Of a DNA stretch of 64,000 bases, positions 16,353-23,804 are shown piece after piece. The notes beneath the pieces are model-generated. The model had not been told where the DNA came from. It made no database searches and saw only the letters and a program-made list of their open reading frames with translations. The position numbers and the translations under genes are program-made. Within the stretch, counting starts at the first letter, position 1. Every line of letters begins with the position of its first letter. The stretch comes from an uncultured bacterium (GTDB taxonomy: Bacteria; Krumholzibacteriota; Krumholzibacteriia; LZORAL124-64-63): assembly GCA_903859215.1 (NCBI GenBank), contig CAIOLW010000036.1, forward strand, positions 94,987 through 158,986, read 5' to 3'.

Positions 16353-17321
16353 CTATTCAACTGCCCCGTCGGCCAGGACGCTGAATACCTGCACACGGCC
16401 TTTGAAACCCTGCGCCACGTAGAGGTGGCCGGTCCCATCCGCCGCCATCGACACCGGGTGATAGAAGGCGCCCGGGGCGTCCCCGATCGACCCGTATTCG
16501 TACTTGAACTCGTGTCCGGCATTGAAGGCCAGGATCTTGTGCCGCAACTGGTCCAGGACGAACAGGCCGCCGTCGGGCCCGGCAGCGGCCGCTACGGGGA
16601 AGAACATCCGGCCCGGCGACGAGCCGACCCGACCGAACGACTCCAGCTGCTTGCCTTCCGCACTCAGGACCAGCACCACGTGCAGGTTGCCGCCCGGCAC
16701 GCAGATCGTGCCATCGCCCAGTTCCGCGGGACGGCCGAGGTCCATTTCCAGCGACTTGTCGTCGGACTGCCCGTCGCCGATGGTCGCCGACCACAGGAGG
16801 GCGCCGGTGTTCGCATCGTGCTTGGCCAGGACGCCGCTGGTCGTGTCGAGCGTCAGGTAGTTCCCGTCGTGCATGACGACCAGGTGGCCCGGCTTCCAGC
16901 CGTTCGCCGGCGCTTCCGGCCGGTAGCCGTCGGGCTCGCCGTAGATGTCGAGCCGGGAGATCGTGCCGCGCTGGCCATCGACCAGCGTCGTCGCCACCAG
17001 CCGTCCTTCGTGGTCGACCGTGCCGTCATTCGGGCTCAGGAGGTTCGCGAAGCCGCCCGAGCGGAAAGTCTCGACGCCGGCGGCATTGAACACGTGCAGG
17101 GCGCTGTAGGCGGATTCGGTGACGCAGACTTCGCCGTGGTTCGCGTCACAGGAAACCGCCACCGGCCGCGCCTGGCCGTTGTGGTCCTGGGAGAGTTCCA
17201 GCGTGCGCTCGTACCGGATCGACATGGCACCCGCGACAGACGCGAACCCCGACAGCGCTGTTAGCGCGGCAACACCTGCAACGGTCATCTTCAGGTGGTG
17301 ATGGGGGCGATGGGGGTTCAC
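16353..17321 (-). CDS. Secreted NHL/beta-propeller protein
   Basis: This 322-residue protein has a His-rich N-terminus and a hydrophobic signal (MTVAGVAALTALSGFASVA, cleavage near VAGA). The mature part is built of repeated blades of about 45 residues with NHL-like character: PVAVSCDANHGEVCVTESAYSAL, FANLLSPNDGTVDHEGRLVA, FFPVAAAAGPDGGLFVLDQL and YHPVSMAADGTGHLYVAQGF are recognisable blade cores. NHL-repeat genes stand next to omcS/omcT in Geobacter as I recall, so it may assist assembly or surface attachment of the cytochrome filament; it carries no CxxCH itself. The start may be GTG 17321 or ATG 17288. It is the first gene after a strong promoter (17387-17414) and the cytochrome gene follows 113 bases later. 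Confidence 0.75.
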   Translation of the reverse strand: MNPHRPHHHLKMTVAGVAALTALSGFASVAGAMSIRYERTLELSQDHNGQARPVAVSCDANHGEVCVTESAYSALHVFNAAGVETFRSGGFANLLSPNDGTVDHEGRLVATTLVDGQRGTISRLDIYGEPDGYRPEAPANGWKPGHLVVMHDGNYLTLDTTSGVLAKHDANTGALLWSATIGDGQSDDKSLEMDLGRPAELGDGTICVPGGNLHVVLVLSAEGKQLESFGRVGSSPGRMFFPVAAAAGPDGGLFVLDQLRHKILAFNAGHEFKYEYGSIGDAPGAFYHPVSMAADGTGHLYVAQGFKGRVQVFSVLADGAVE

Positions 17322-17357
17322 TCGTCACGCTCTTGTCATGGGTTGCCCGAAACTCCG

Positions 17358-17382
17358 CCGTGACCGTGGTCACTTGTCACGG
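17358..17382 (-). promoter_or_regulatory. Nested inverted repeats just downstream of the promoter
   Basis: Two interleaved palindromes sit around the predicted transcription start: GTGACC-GT-GGTCAC (17360-17373) and the outer CCGTGAC (17358-17364) with GTCACGG (17376-17382). They could be an operator for a dimeric regulator or alternative RNA hairpins in the 5' leader of the propeller-cytochrome transcript. Confidence 0.5.
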
Positions 17383-17386
17383 ATAT

Positions 17387-17414
17387 ATCATACCACACGG
17401 GCAGACGAAGTCAA
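17387..17414 (-). promoter_or_regulatory. Strong sigma-70 promoter for the propeller-OmcS-like operon
   Basis: On the minus strand TTGACT (17409-17414) is separated by 16 bases from TATGAT (17387-17392), which is preceded by TGG (extended -10). Both hexamers match consensus at five of six positions. The start point would be near 17380, about 60 bases before GTG 17321. The 17415-17516 stretch upstream is AT-richer than its surroundings and holds no gene. Confidence 0.65.
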
Positions 17415-17516
17415 CTGAAACGCCAAAAAATAAACGTGGTTTCGCGCATAGGACATGACATTCGTCCTCAAAATCTAACTTGCGGTATATCCTACAATTA
17501 GGTTGGTGGTTCGCCG

Positions 17517-17600
17517 AAAAAAGTGCGGCAGGCCGGTGACCCGACCTGCCGCGCCGTCTTGCCGGACCCTGCGGCGGCGGTGTGGAACCCCGCCGCAGGG
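17517..17600 (-). terminator. Tandem hairpins ending the giant cytochrome transcript
   Basis: On the minus strand the first hairpin uses 17591-17600 with 17567-17576 (10-bp stem, CCCTGCGGCG type). The second uses 17541-17552 with 17525-17536 (one wobble pair) and is followed by six T residues (17517-17522 read in reverse). The second is a standard intrinsic terminator; the first has no T-tract and may be a 3'-end stabiliser or backup. Confidence 0.7.
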
Positions 17601-17612
17601 CTTGTTTCCAGG

Positions 17613-20600
17613 CTAGGAACCATCCCGCTTGGCGCGCAGCTTGTCGGTGTGGCAGCCGATGCAGAGCGCGCCTTCGGGGTTGTCCCGGAGGAACCGCACG
17701 AACGCGGTGCCGTGCGGCTCATGGCAGCTGACGCAGGTCATCTTGCCCCCGGTGCGCGGGTCCTTGAAGTTGTCGCCCATCGGGTGGTCGGTGTGGTCCC
17801 GGTAGGCATGGCAGTTCAGGCACACCTCCCGGATCTTCGTGCCGTCGGCCGCCTTTTCCGCCACCAGGTGCGGATTGTGGCAGACCGTGCATTCCTTGCC
17901 GTCAACCAGCGGGTGCTTGTGCGCCGCGGTCCGGTTCGTTTCCACCTTGGCCTGGTGGCACTTCCCGCAGACGGCCGACTGCTGCCGCGGCAACAGCGGC
18001 GCGTACGGTGCCGTGTGTGGTGAATGGCAGATGGTGCAGGCTTTCTCGCCCTTCAGCGGCGCATGCATCTCTCCGGTCTTGAGGTCCTCCTTCACGCCGT
18101 CGTGGCACCCGAAGCACAGCTCCGGCTGGCGCGCCTTCGTGGCGGTGGTGGTGCCGACATGGCACGCCGCGCAATTGCCCGCGGCGAACGGCTTGTGCAC
18201 GTTCTCATGCGGCAGGTTGGCCAGCTTGGACGCATGGGGCGTGTGGCAGCCGGCGCAATCTGCGGTCGCCACCGGGAAGCCCTTGTGCTTGGCAGCCAGG
18301 GACGCCGGTTCATGGCATTTCACGCACAGCACCTTCGTCTCGGCGATCAGGCTCATGGCCACGGGGCCCCCGTGCGGGCTGTGGCAGCGTGTGCAGGCGC
18401 CCGTCTTGAAAGGCGCATGCACAACCGGCAGCTTCTTCAGTTCGTCGATCTTCTGGTGGCAACTTGTGCAGAGCACGGCGGCCGGCTGCGTCAGCAGTTT
18501 CGGTTCGGACGAAGCGTGGGGGTTGTGGCACGCTTCACAACGACCCTCACGGAACGGGGTGTGCGCCAGCTCGGGCTTCGGCGCCAGCCCGGCCAGGTCG
18601 TGGCAGGCGGCGCAGGTGTCGGCCGTCCGCTTGCTGTTGAGCTGGTGATCGCCCCGGGCCACGTGCGGGTTGTGGCAGGCGGTGCATTCCCCTTCACCGA
18701 ACGGGGGATGCACGGTCTTGCCCTTGGCCGTCGCATCGGGCAGGCCGTCGTGGCACTGCGTGCACGTGGCGGTCTGGTTGACGATCGGCTGGGCGTCCAC
18801 ATGACACGTGGCACAGTCTCGGTCCGCGAAGGGCGGGTGCTCCTTGGCCACCAGCAGGCCCTTCACGGTCGAGTTGTGCGGCTCGTGGCAACCGAGGCAG
18901 TTCAGCCCGGCCGCCTCGCGCCCGAGGTGCTTGTCGGCGAAACCCTTGCTCTTCTCGTCGTGGCACTGGAAGCACAGCGCCGGGACCTTTGCCCGCAGGA
19001 AGGCGTGCCCCTGGCCACCGTGAGGCAGGTGGCAGGACAGGCATTCGCCCTGGCTCGGCGGGTGGATCGACACGGCGTTCTTGGGCGCGGCGATGGACTC
19101 GTGGCACAGGCCGCACAGCTTCGTGGCGTCCGTCGACAGCAGCGCCTTGCGGGGGGCGTTGTGTGGGTCGTGGCAGGCCGTGCAGTTGCCCTTGGCCACG
19201 GGTTCGTGGCCCTGCCAGTTGTCGCCGGTCGGCTGGCCGACATCGTGGCATCCGGCACAGGTGGCGGCCACGGGCTGCCGCAGCAGTGCGCGCTCCGCGC
19301 CGCCGTGCGGCAGGTGGCAGTCCACGCAGGCGCCGTCGGCCGCGGGCGGGTGCACCGTACCGCCGGCCGGCTGCTTGGAGAGATCACCGTGGCAGTCCGC
19401 GCACAAGGCGGCCGCGGGCTTCTTCAGAAGCGCCGGCTGGTCTGAAGTGTGCGGCAGGTGGCAGGCCAGGCACTCGCCCCGCGCGGCGATGTCGTGCGTG
19501 TGCGGTGCCGCGAGTTCCATCGCGACCTTCGTGTGGCAGCCCAGGCACAGGTTCCCGGGTCCCTTGACCAGGAGCTTCTGCTCCTCGGAACTGTGCGGGT
19601 CGTGGCACACCGTGCAGGCCTGCTTGGCGACGGGAGCATGCACCAGTCGGCCTTCCACGGGCGGCACCGGCACGATGTCGCCGTGGCAGCCCACGCACAG
19701 CTTGTTCGTCTCTTCCTTGAGCAGCTTCGGCCTCTCGCCGCCGTGGGGGGCGTGGCACGTGGTGCAGTTGCCCTCGGCGGCCGGCGCGTGCCGGTTCGTG
19801 TGGTCGAACGCGGTCTTGTCGTGGCACTCGAGGCACAGCTTGCGCTGGCCGGAAACCAGCATCCCGGGCCGTGCGCTCCCGTGCGCGGCATGGCACTTCG
19901 TGCACTCATGCTCGGCGGCAGGCGGATGGGCGACCTTGGTCGTGGTCGCCGGGTCGTCGTGGCACTGCACGCAGAGGTCGGCGAGCGGTACGGTGAGGGC
20001 GCCGGGCGCGGCTCCCGGTGTCGCGTCGTGGCACGAGGAGCATTCTCCGCCGGCCACGGGTGCGTGCAGCACCGCGTAGTCGAGGTGCTCGCCGTCGGAG
20101 CCGTGCGGGTCGTGGCAGGACACGCAGCCGGCGACGCCGCCCTTGTCGCCGTGCACCTTGGCGAGCTTCGCCTGGTCCTTGTGACAGGACAGGCACAGCT
20201 GGTCGCTCGGCTGCTTCAGCAGGCCGGCGTTGGCCGAAGCGTGGGGGTCATGGCACGCGATGCAGCCGCCCTGCGCCAGCGCCTTGTGCGGGTGCTTGCG
20301 GTTGAACGGGACGCGGTCGTGGCAGGCGAAGCAGCTCTCGTCGCCGGCCGCCTTCAGCAGGTTCGGCTGGCCCGTGCCGTGCGGGTTGTGGCAGCCCGTG
20401 CAGTCGCCCTGGCGCAGCGGGGCGTGCACGGGACCGCTCTTGAGGATCTCGCCGAATTCCTTGTGGCACTCCAGGCACAGTTCGCGCCCGGTGGCCTTGA
20501 GGACGAGCTTGCCGATGACGCCGTGCCGCCGGTGGCAACCCTCGCATTCGCGCGCGGCGAAGGGCGCGTGCGCATTGCGCGTGCTGACCTTCTTGATCGC

Positions 20601-20747
20601 TTCCTGGTGGCAGTCCGCGCAGGCCTTGCTCTTGAAGCCGCCGGCAGCTCGGGCCGGCCCGGCGTGGAACGCGACCGAGGCCACCAGCGCCAGCGCCAGT
20701 GCGGCCGCGCGAAGGCGGCGGGGGTGTACATCGATGCAGCGAATCAC
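17613..20747 (-). CDS. Giant multiheme cytochrome c with 42 CxxCH motifs
   Basis: This is a 1044-residue secreted protein with a signal peptide (AAALALALVASVAFHAGPARA) and, by my count, 42 CxxCH motifs, or about one heme per 24 residues. The repeat is a paired-motif unit of about 50-60 residues: HAP...G.C..CH.PHG....LL.......LC..CH, matching the doubled-CXXCH families. It is iterated about twenty times with little else. Extra histidines (HAP, HPP, CHDPH) supply the second axial ligands, so most hemes are probably bis-His. There is no membrane anchor or lipobox, so it is periplasmic or exported. GTG 20747 has AGGAGG 7 bases upstream. It ends a run with the barrel, CsgG-like and prolyl isomerase genes, 20 bases after the latter. 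Likely role: long-range electron wire or charge store between inner membrane and surface. Confidence 0.9.
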   Translation of the reverse strand: MIRCIDVHPRRLRAAALALALVASVAFHAGPARAAGGFKSKACADCHQEAIKKVSTRNAHAPFAARECEGCHRRHGVIGKLVLKATGRELCLECHKEFGEILKSGPVHAPLRQGDCTGCHNPHGTGQPNLLKAAGDESCFACHDRVPFNRKHPHKALAQGGCIACHDPHASANAGLLKQPSDQLCLSCHKDQAKLAKVHGDKGGVAGCVSCHDPHGSDGEHLDYAVLHAPVAGGECSSCHDATPGAAPGALTVPLADLCVQCHDDPATTTKVAHPPAAEHECTKCHAAHGSARPGMLVSGQRKLCLECHDKTAFDHTNRHAPAAEGNCTTCHAPHGGERPKLLKEETNKLCVGCHGDIVPVPPVEGRLVHAPVAKQACTVCHDPHSSEEQKLLVKGPGNLCLGCHTKVAMELAAPHTHDIAARGECLACHLPHTSDQPALLKKPAAALCADCHGDLSKQPAGGTVHPPAADGACVDCHLPHGGAERALLRQPVAATCAGCHDVGQPTGDNWQGHEPVAKGNCTACHDPHNAPRKALLSTDATKLCGLCHESIAAPKNAVSIHPPSQGECLSCHLPHGGQGHAFLRAKVPALCFQCHDEKSKGFADKHLGREAAGLNCLGCHEPHNSTVKGLLVAKEHPPFADRDCATCHVDAQPIVNQTATCTQCHDGLPDATAKGKTVHPPFGEGECTACHNPHVARGDHQLNSKRTADTCAACHDLAGLAPKPELAHTPFREGRCEACHNPHASSEPKLLTQPAAVLCTSCHQKIDELKKLPVVHAPFKTGACTRCHSPHGGPVAMSLIAETKVLCVKCHEPASLAAKHKGFPVATADCAGCHTPHASKLANLPHENVHKPFAAGNCAACHVGTTTATKARQPELCFGCHDGVKEDLKTGEMHAPLKGEKACTICHSPHTAPYAPLLPRQQSAVCGKCHQAKVETNRTAAHKHPLVDGKECTVCHNPHLVAEKAADGTKIREVCLNCHAYRDHTDHPMGDNFKDPRTGGKMTCVSCHEPHGTAFVRFLRDNPEGALCIGCHTDKLRAKRDGS

Positions 20748-20767
20748 GGTCGAGCCTCCTGCTTAAC

Positions 20768-22117
20768 TCAGTGGGCCGCGGGGGCGGCGGGCTGCGCGGT
20801 GGCCTTCTTGAATTCCTCGATCGCCTTCAGGACTTCCGCCTCGGCGCCGGGCAGCACGACAACGGGGGAAGCGGCCTTGAGCCGGGCCAGGATTTCGACG
20901 AGGTGGTCGCGCGTCGCGTCCCGTTTCATCATCGCCAGGACCTGGTCCCGGCACGACTCCAGCGGCTGGGGCTGCCCGCCCTCGAGGCCGCTGATCTGCG
21001 CCACGACCCAGCCGTCGGGGACCTCGTACGGTTCCGGCACCGCGTTCAGCTTGAGGTCGGCCGGTTTGAGGCCCATCTCCACGGGCTGCAGCCAGACATC
21101 GGGGAACGGGGGCGGGCCCTGGATGACGCGCTTGTCGTTCTCGGCCAGCCATTTGAGGGCCGTGCCCGACTCGAGCCGCGCGCGCAGGTCGCCCGCGATC
21201 TCCTTCGTCTTGACCTTGAGGCTGCCGACCTTCACGCGTGACGGCATCAGGAGATCGCCCGTGTGCCCCCGGTAGTAGTGCGAGACTTCGGCGTCGGCCG
21301 GCTTGAAGTCGAATTCCAACAGGACGCGCAGCGCCTCTTCCTGGATCGAACTGCGCTCCATGCGCTGGCGGAGAAGCACCATCCCGGGCTGGCGATCCAT
21401 CTTCTGCGCCCTCATCTGGGCGTTCGCCAGCACTTCCTCGACGTACGAGCGCAGGCACAGGTCGCGTTTTTCGGCGGCATCGGGCTTGCCGACCAGGCCG
21501 TGGTATTGCTGGAACCGGAGTTCACGCGAGAAATCGGCAACCGTCAGCTTGCGTCCGTTCACCAGGTTGGCGAGCACCTCAGTGCTTTCGCGCAGCCGCT
21601 TCTGCACGGCGGGGTCGGCCGACCCGTAGTCCAGCGACTTCAGCAACATGGAATCGACCGTGACGTTGAAGGTGCGGGCCAGCCCGGCGAGATAGCCCTT
21701 CACCGCGTCCCGACGCTTGTCGTGCACGGCGGGAGCATCCGCGGGGATCGACAGCGCGACCGAGTCGAGCAGCGCCTTCATGCATTCGTGGCGCACGGCC
21801 TCGTTGCCCTCGTTGCGGACGGCGAACTCCTGGTCCAGGCCCATGCGGTAGCCTTCCTGGATGATGAGTTCGTTCTGCGTCAGCCGCTCGAGGATCGCTT
21901 TCGGATCCGCGAATTTCGCGGCCACGTTGTCCGCGTTCCTGGCCTGCATGAGGCCCAGTTCGAGGTCCAGTTCGGCCGTCGTCACCGTGTCGGTCCCGAC
22001 GGTGGCGAGCGGCACGGGCCGCTGGTCGGCCGCGCGGGCCGCGGCTGCGCTCACGAGCGCGAACACGGCGATGAGCGCCAGGTTGGACCGCAACGGGCGA
22101 AGTGGGCGGGTGGTCAT
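20768..22117 (-). CDS. Periplasmic peptidyl-prolyl isomerase / chaperone (SurA/PpiC-like)
   Basis: This is a 449-residue protein with a signal peptide (NLALIAVFALVSAAAARA), then a SurA N-terminal-like helical part (VGTDTVTTAELDLELGL, ERLTQNELIIQEGY) and a C-terminal parvulin-like domain: VKVGSLKVKTKEIAGDLRARL, then VPEPYEVPDGWVVAQISGL near residues 360-380 and the helix LESCRDQVLAMMKRD. It should fold or escort exported proteins in the periplasm. Genes for prolyl isomerases accompany omcS-type loci in Geobacter as I recall, so it probably serves the multiheme cytochromes or the barrel. ATG 22117 overlaps the stop of the upstream gene (ATGA) and has GGAGG 9 bases upstream. It ends in a short Ala/Pro tail. 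Confidence 0.75.
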   Translation of the reverse strand: MTTRPLRPLRSNLALIAVFALVSAAAARAADQRPVPLATVGTDTVTTAELDLELGLMQARNADNVAAKFADPKAILERLTQNELIIQEGYRMGLDQEFAVRNEGNEAVRHECMKALLDSVALSIPADAPAVHDKRRDAVKGYLAGLARTFNVTVDSMLLKSLDYGSADPAVQKRLRESTEVLANLVNGRKLTVADFSRELRFQQYHGLVGKPDAAEKRDLCLRSYVEEVLANAQMRAQKMDRQPGMVLLRQRMERSSIQEEALRVLLEFDFKPADAEVSHYYRGHTGDLLMPSRVKVGSLKVKTKEIAGDLRARLESGTALKWLAENDKRVIQGPPPFPDVWLQPVEMGLKPADLKLNAVPEPYEVPDGWVVAQISGLEGGQPQPLESCRDQVLAMMKRDATRDHLVEILARLKAASPVVVLPGAEAEVLKAIEEFKKATAQPAAPAAH

Positions 22118-23166
22118 GAGGTAGGATCCTCCAGCAGGTGTTTGAAACGCGGCCACAGGTTCTCGGCGCCTTCGCGCATCTGGTCCAGTTCGGTCATCGG
22201 GTGGATGACGCCGAACCAGCCGGTCGGCGTTCCTCCCGGCATCATGATGCTCGACGCCGCCCGGATCCGGCCGGTGCGCAGGTCGAGCAGGCGCAGCGTG
22301 ATGGTCATGTCGGTCACCTGGCGGGGACCGGCAGCCGGGCCGTCGGCCAGGTAGTCGGGCGCGGCGTTGGCGTTGCCGTCGACCTGCCCGAAGGACACAA
22401 CCTCGGGCAATACGACCCACGTGATGCCGAAGCGTTCCGCCAGCTGGGCCCTGCCTTCCTTGTCCAGGCGCGCGGGGTCTCTTCCCGTGTCCAGGGCCGA
22501 GCCCGCCGCCAGCGCGGGGTCGATGACGGACCAGTTCGTATCGGCCACGGCCGCCGCCAGGAGGCAGGCGGTCGCCGTGCGCACGGCCTGCGCATCCAGC
22601 CCGATGCCCCGGCTGGACAGGATCAGGAGCGGCGCGCCGCCTCGATGGCCGGGCGCGTCGGGCGGCATGGCCCGCCGCAGGGCGTCGGCCAGCGACCGCT
22701 GCCAGGTGCCCTCCGAAACAGTCGCCGCGGCGATGCCGAGCGCCTCGACGCGTCCCTGGCCCGTGCCGATGGCCCGTACCGTCGCGGTGAGCGATCCGTT
22801 GTCCGCCAACACGGTCACCGCCAGCAGTGTTTCCGCTCCGAGCTCGCTGCGCAGGTCGGCCAGGAAGGCGGCAGGCAATGCGGCGCAGCTGCGCACGCGG
22901 TGGCGCCGCACCAGGTCCTCGGTCCCCGCGCGGTCGGCCGCCGGACGATGGGAAGCTCCCGTCAAGGCTGTCAGGATCTCGAGGGCTGCCTGGCGGATCA
23001 CGGCGGCATCAGGCGGCAGGCCGGGCATCGGCGCGCCTTCGAGGTTGAACACGATGGCGACGGACTCGGGTTCGTCGGCACGGGCCGCGCTGGGCACGGA
23101 CAGGAGCGCCGTCAGGAGCAACCCGGCAGCCAGGCCCAGGTGAGTTCCGTGCCTGAGGGTCTTCAT
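22114..23166 (-). CDS. Secreted CsgG/TolB-like protein of unknown function
   Basis: This is a 350-residue exported protein (signal peptide LGLAAGLLLTALLSVPSAARA). The mature part contains two similar-looking alpha/beta stretches: DAAVIRQAALEILTAL...LGAETLLAVTVLADNGSLTATV, and AVRTATACLLAAAVADTNWSVIDPALAA...ERFGITWVVLPEVVSFGQ, ending in TITLRLLDLRTGRIRAASS. That strand-helix order, with a conserved 'level of component is variable, type of response' layout, resembles the nucleotide-free TolB-N/CsgG fold. Assignment is tentative. Its ATG shares one base with the stop of the lipoprotein gene before it (TGATG), and its end overlaps the prolyl isomerase start, so the three are translationally coupled. 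Confidence 0.5.
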   Translation of the reverse strand: MKTLRHGTHLGLAAGLLLTALLSVPSAARADEPESVAIVFNLEGAPMPGLPPDAAVIRQAALEILTALTGASHRPAADRAGTEDLVRRHRVRSCAALPAAFLADLRSELGAETLLAVTVLADNGSLTATVRAIGTGQGRVEALGIAAATVSEGTWQRSLADALRRAMPPDAPGHRGGAPLLILSSRGIGLDAQAVRTATACLLAAAVADTNWSVIDPALAAGSALDTGRDPARLDKEGRAQLAERFGITWVVLPEVVSFGQVDGNANAAPDYLADGPAAGPRQVTDMTITLRLLDLRTGRIRAASSIMMPGGTPTGWFGVIHPMTELDQMREGAENLWPRFKHLLEDPTS

Positions 23167-23747
23167 CAGAACAACGTCTCCAGCGCGGCGCGGACATTGG
23201 CGCGCGCCACGTCGTAGATGCCGGCCGTGCCGCCGCCGAAGAACTTCCGCAGGAGCGACGAGCCGTCGGTCCGGGTCTGCGACGACCAGATCGTGCCGCC
23301 GGTCTGCGTCTCGCACAGCTGGTAGACGCTGGTCACGACCTCGGACGGGTCATGGCTGGTGCGGTCCAGGCCGTATTCCTCGATGGTGCCGAAGAAGATG
23401 CCCTCGGCGCCGAGGCGCTTGCCGAGGTCCTTGATCTGCTCAGGGCTCAGGATGCGGTCGAGCGGGAGCTTCATTTCCGCCACGGCCGCTAGGGTCGCGC
23501 CGCGATCGATCACTTCGAGGTCCTTGTTGGCCAGCACTTCGGTCACGAAGATCGACTGCACGCGCTGTGCAGCGTAGACGTCCTGCGTGAGGTTGTAGAA
23601 CGGGTAGACGGCGACGCGCCGGATGAAGCTGAAGTCGACGTCCTCGCGCACGTACTGGCTGGCCCTGGGCGCACAGCCGATCGCGGCGAGGCATACGGCG
23701 AGCAACAGGATGGTCGTGCCTCTGACAAGGCGTCGCGTGCTCTTCAT
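23166..23747 (-). CDS. CsgG/GNA1162-like outer-membrane lipoprotein
   Basis: This is a 193-residue lipoprotein with lipobox LAAIGC (Cys25). The mature protein follows the CsgG/GNA1162 (DUF799) pattern: VDFSFIRRVAVYPFYNLTQDVYAAQRVQSIFV near the start, a LEVIDRGATLAAVAEM strand-helix, then LGKRLGAEGIFFGTIEEYGL and WSSQTRTDG. CsgG itself is the outer-membrane channel that exports curli subunits; the shorter relatives lack a proven pore. In this cytochrome locus it might take part in secretion of filament subunits, or act as a periplasmic brace for the barrel. It lies 57 bases after the barrel gene and overlaps the next gene by one base. Confidence 0.65.
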   Translation of the reverse strand: MKSTRRLVRGTTILLLAVCLAAIGCAPRASQYVREDVDFSFIRRVAVYPFYNLTQDVYAAQRVQSIFVTEVLANKDLEVIDRGATLAAVAEMKLPLDRILSPEQIKDLGKRLGAEGIFFGTIEEYGLDRTSHDPSEVVTSVYQLCETQTGGTIWSSQTRTDGSSLLRKFFGGGTAGIYDVARANVRAALETLF

Positions 23748-23804
23748 GGTTCGTTCTTTCCTCCCGTCAGCAGCCGTACCCGGGACAAAATTGGGATAAA
23801 GTGG

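Noticed and set aside
17613-20747. Regularly spaced repeats resembling a CRISPR array
   Set aside because: The periodicity comes from codons of the CxxCH two-heme unit; repeat copies differ at synonymous and non-synonymous sites and there are no constant repeats with variable spacers.
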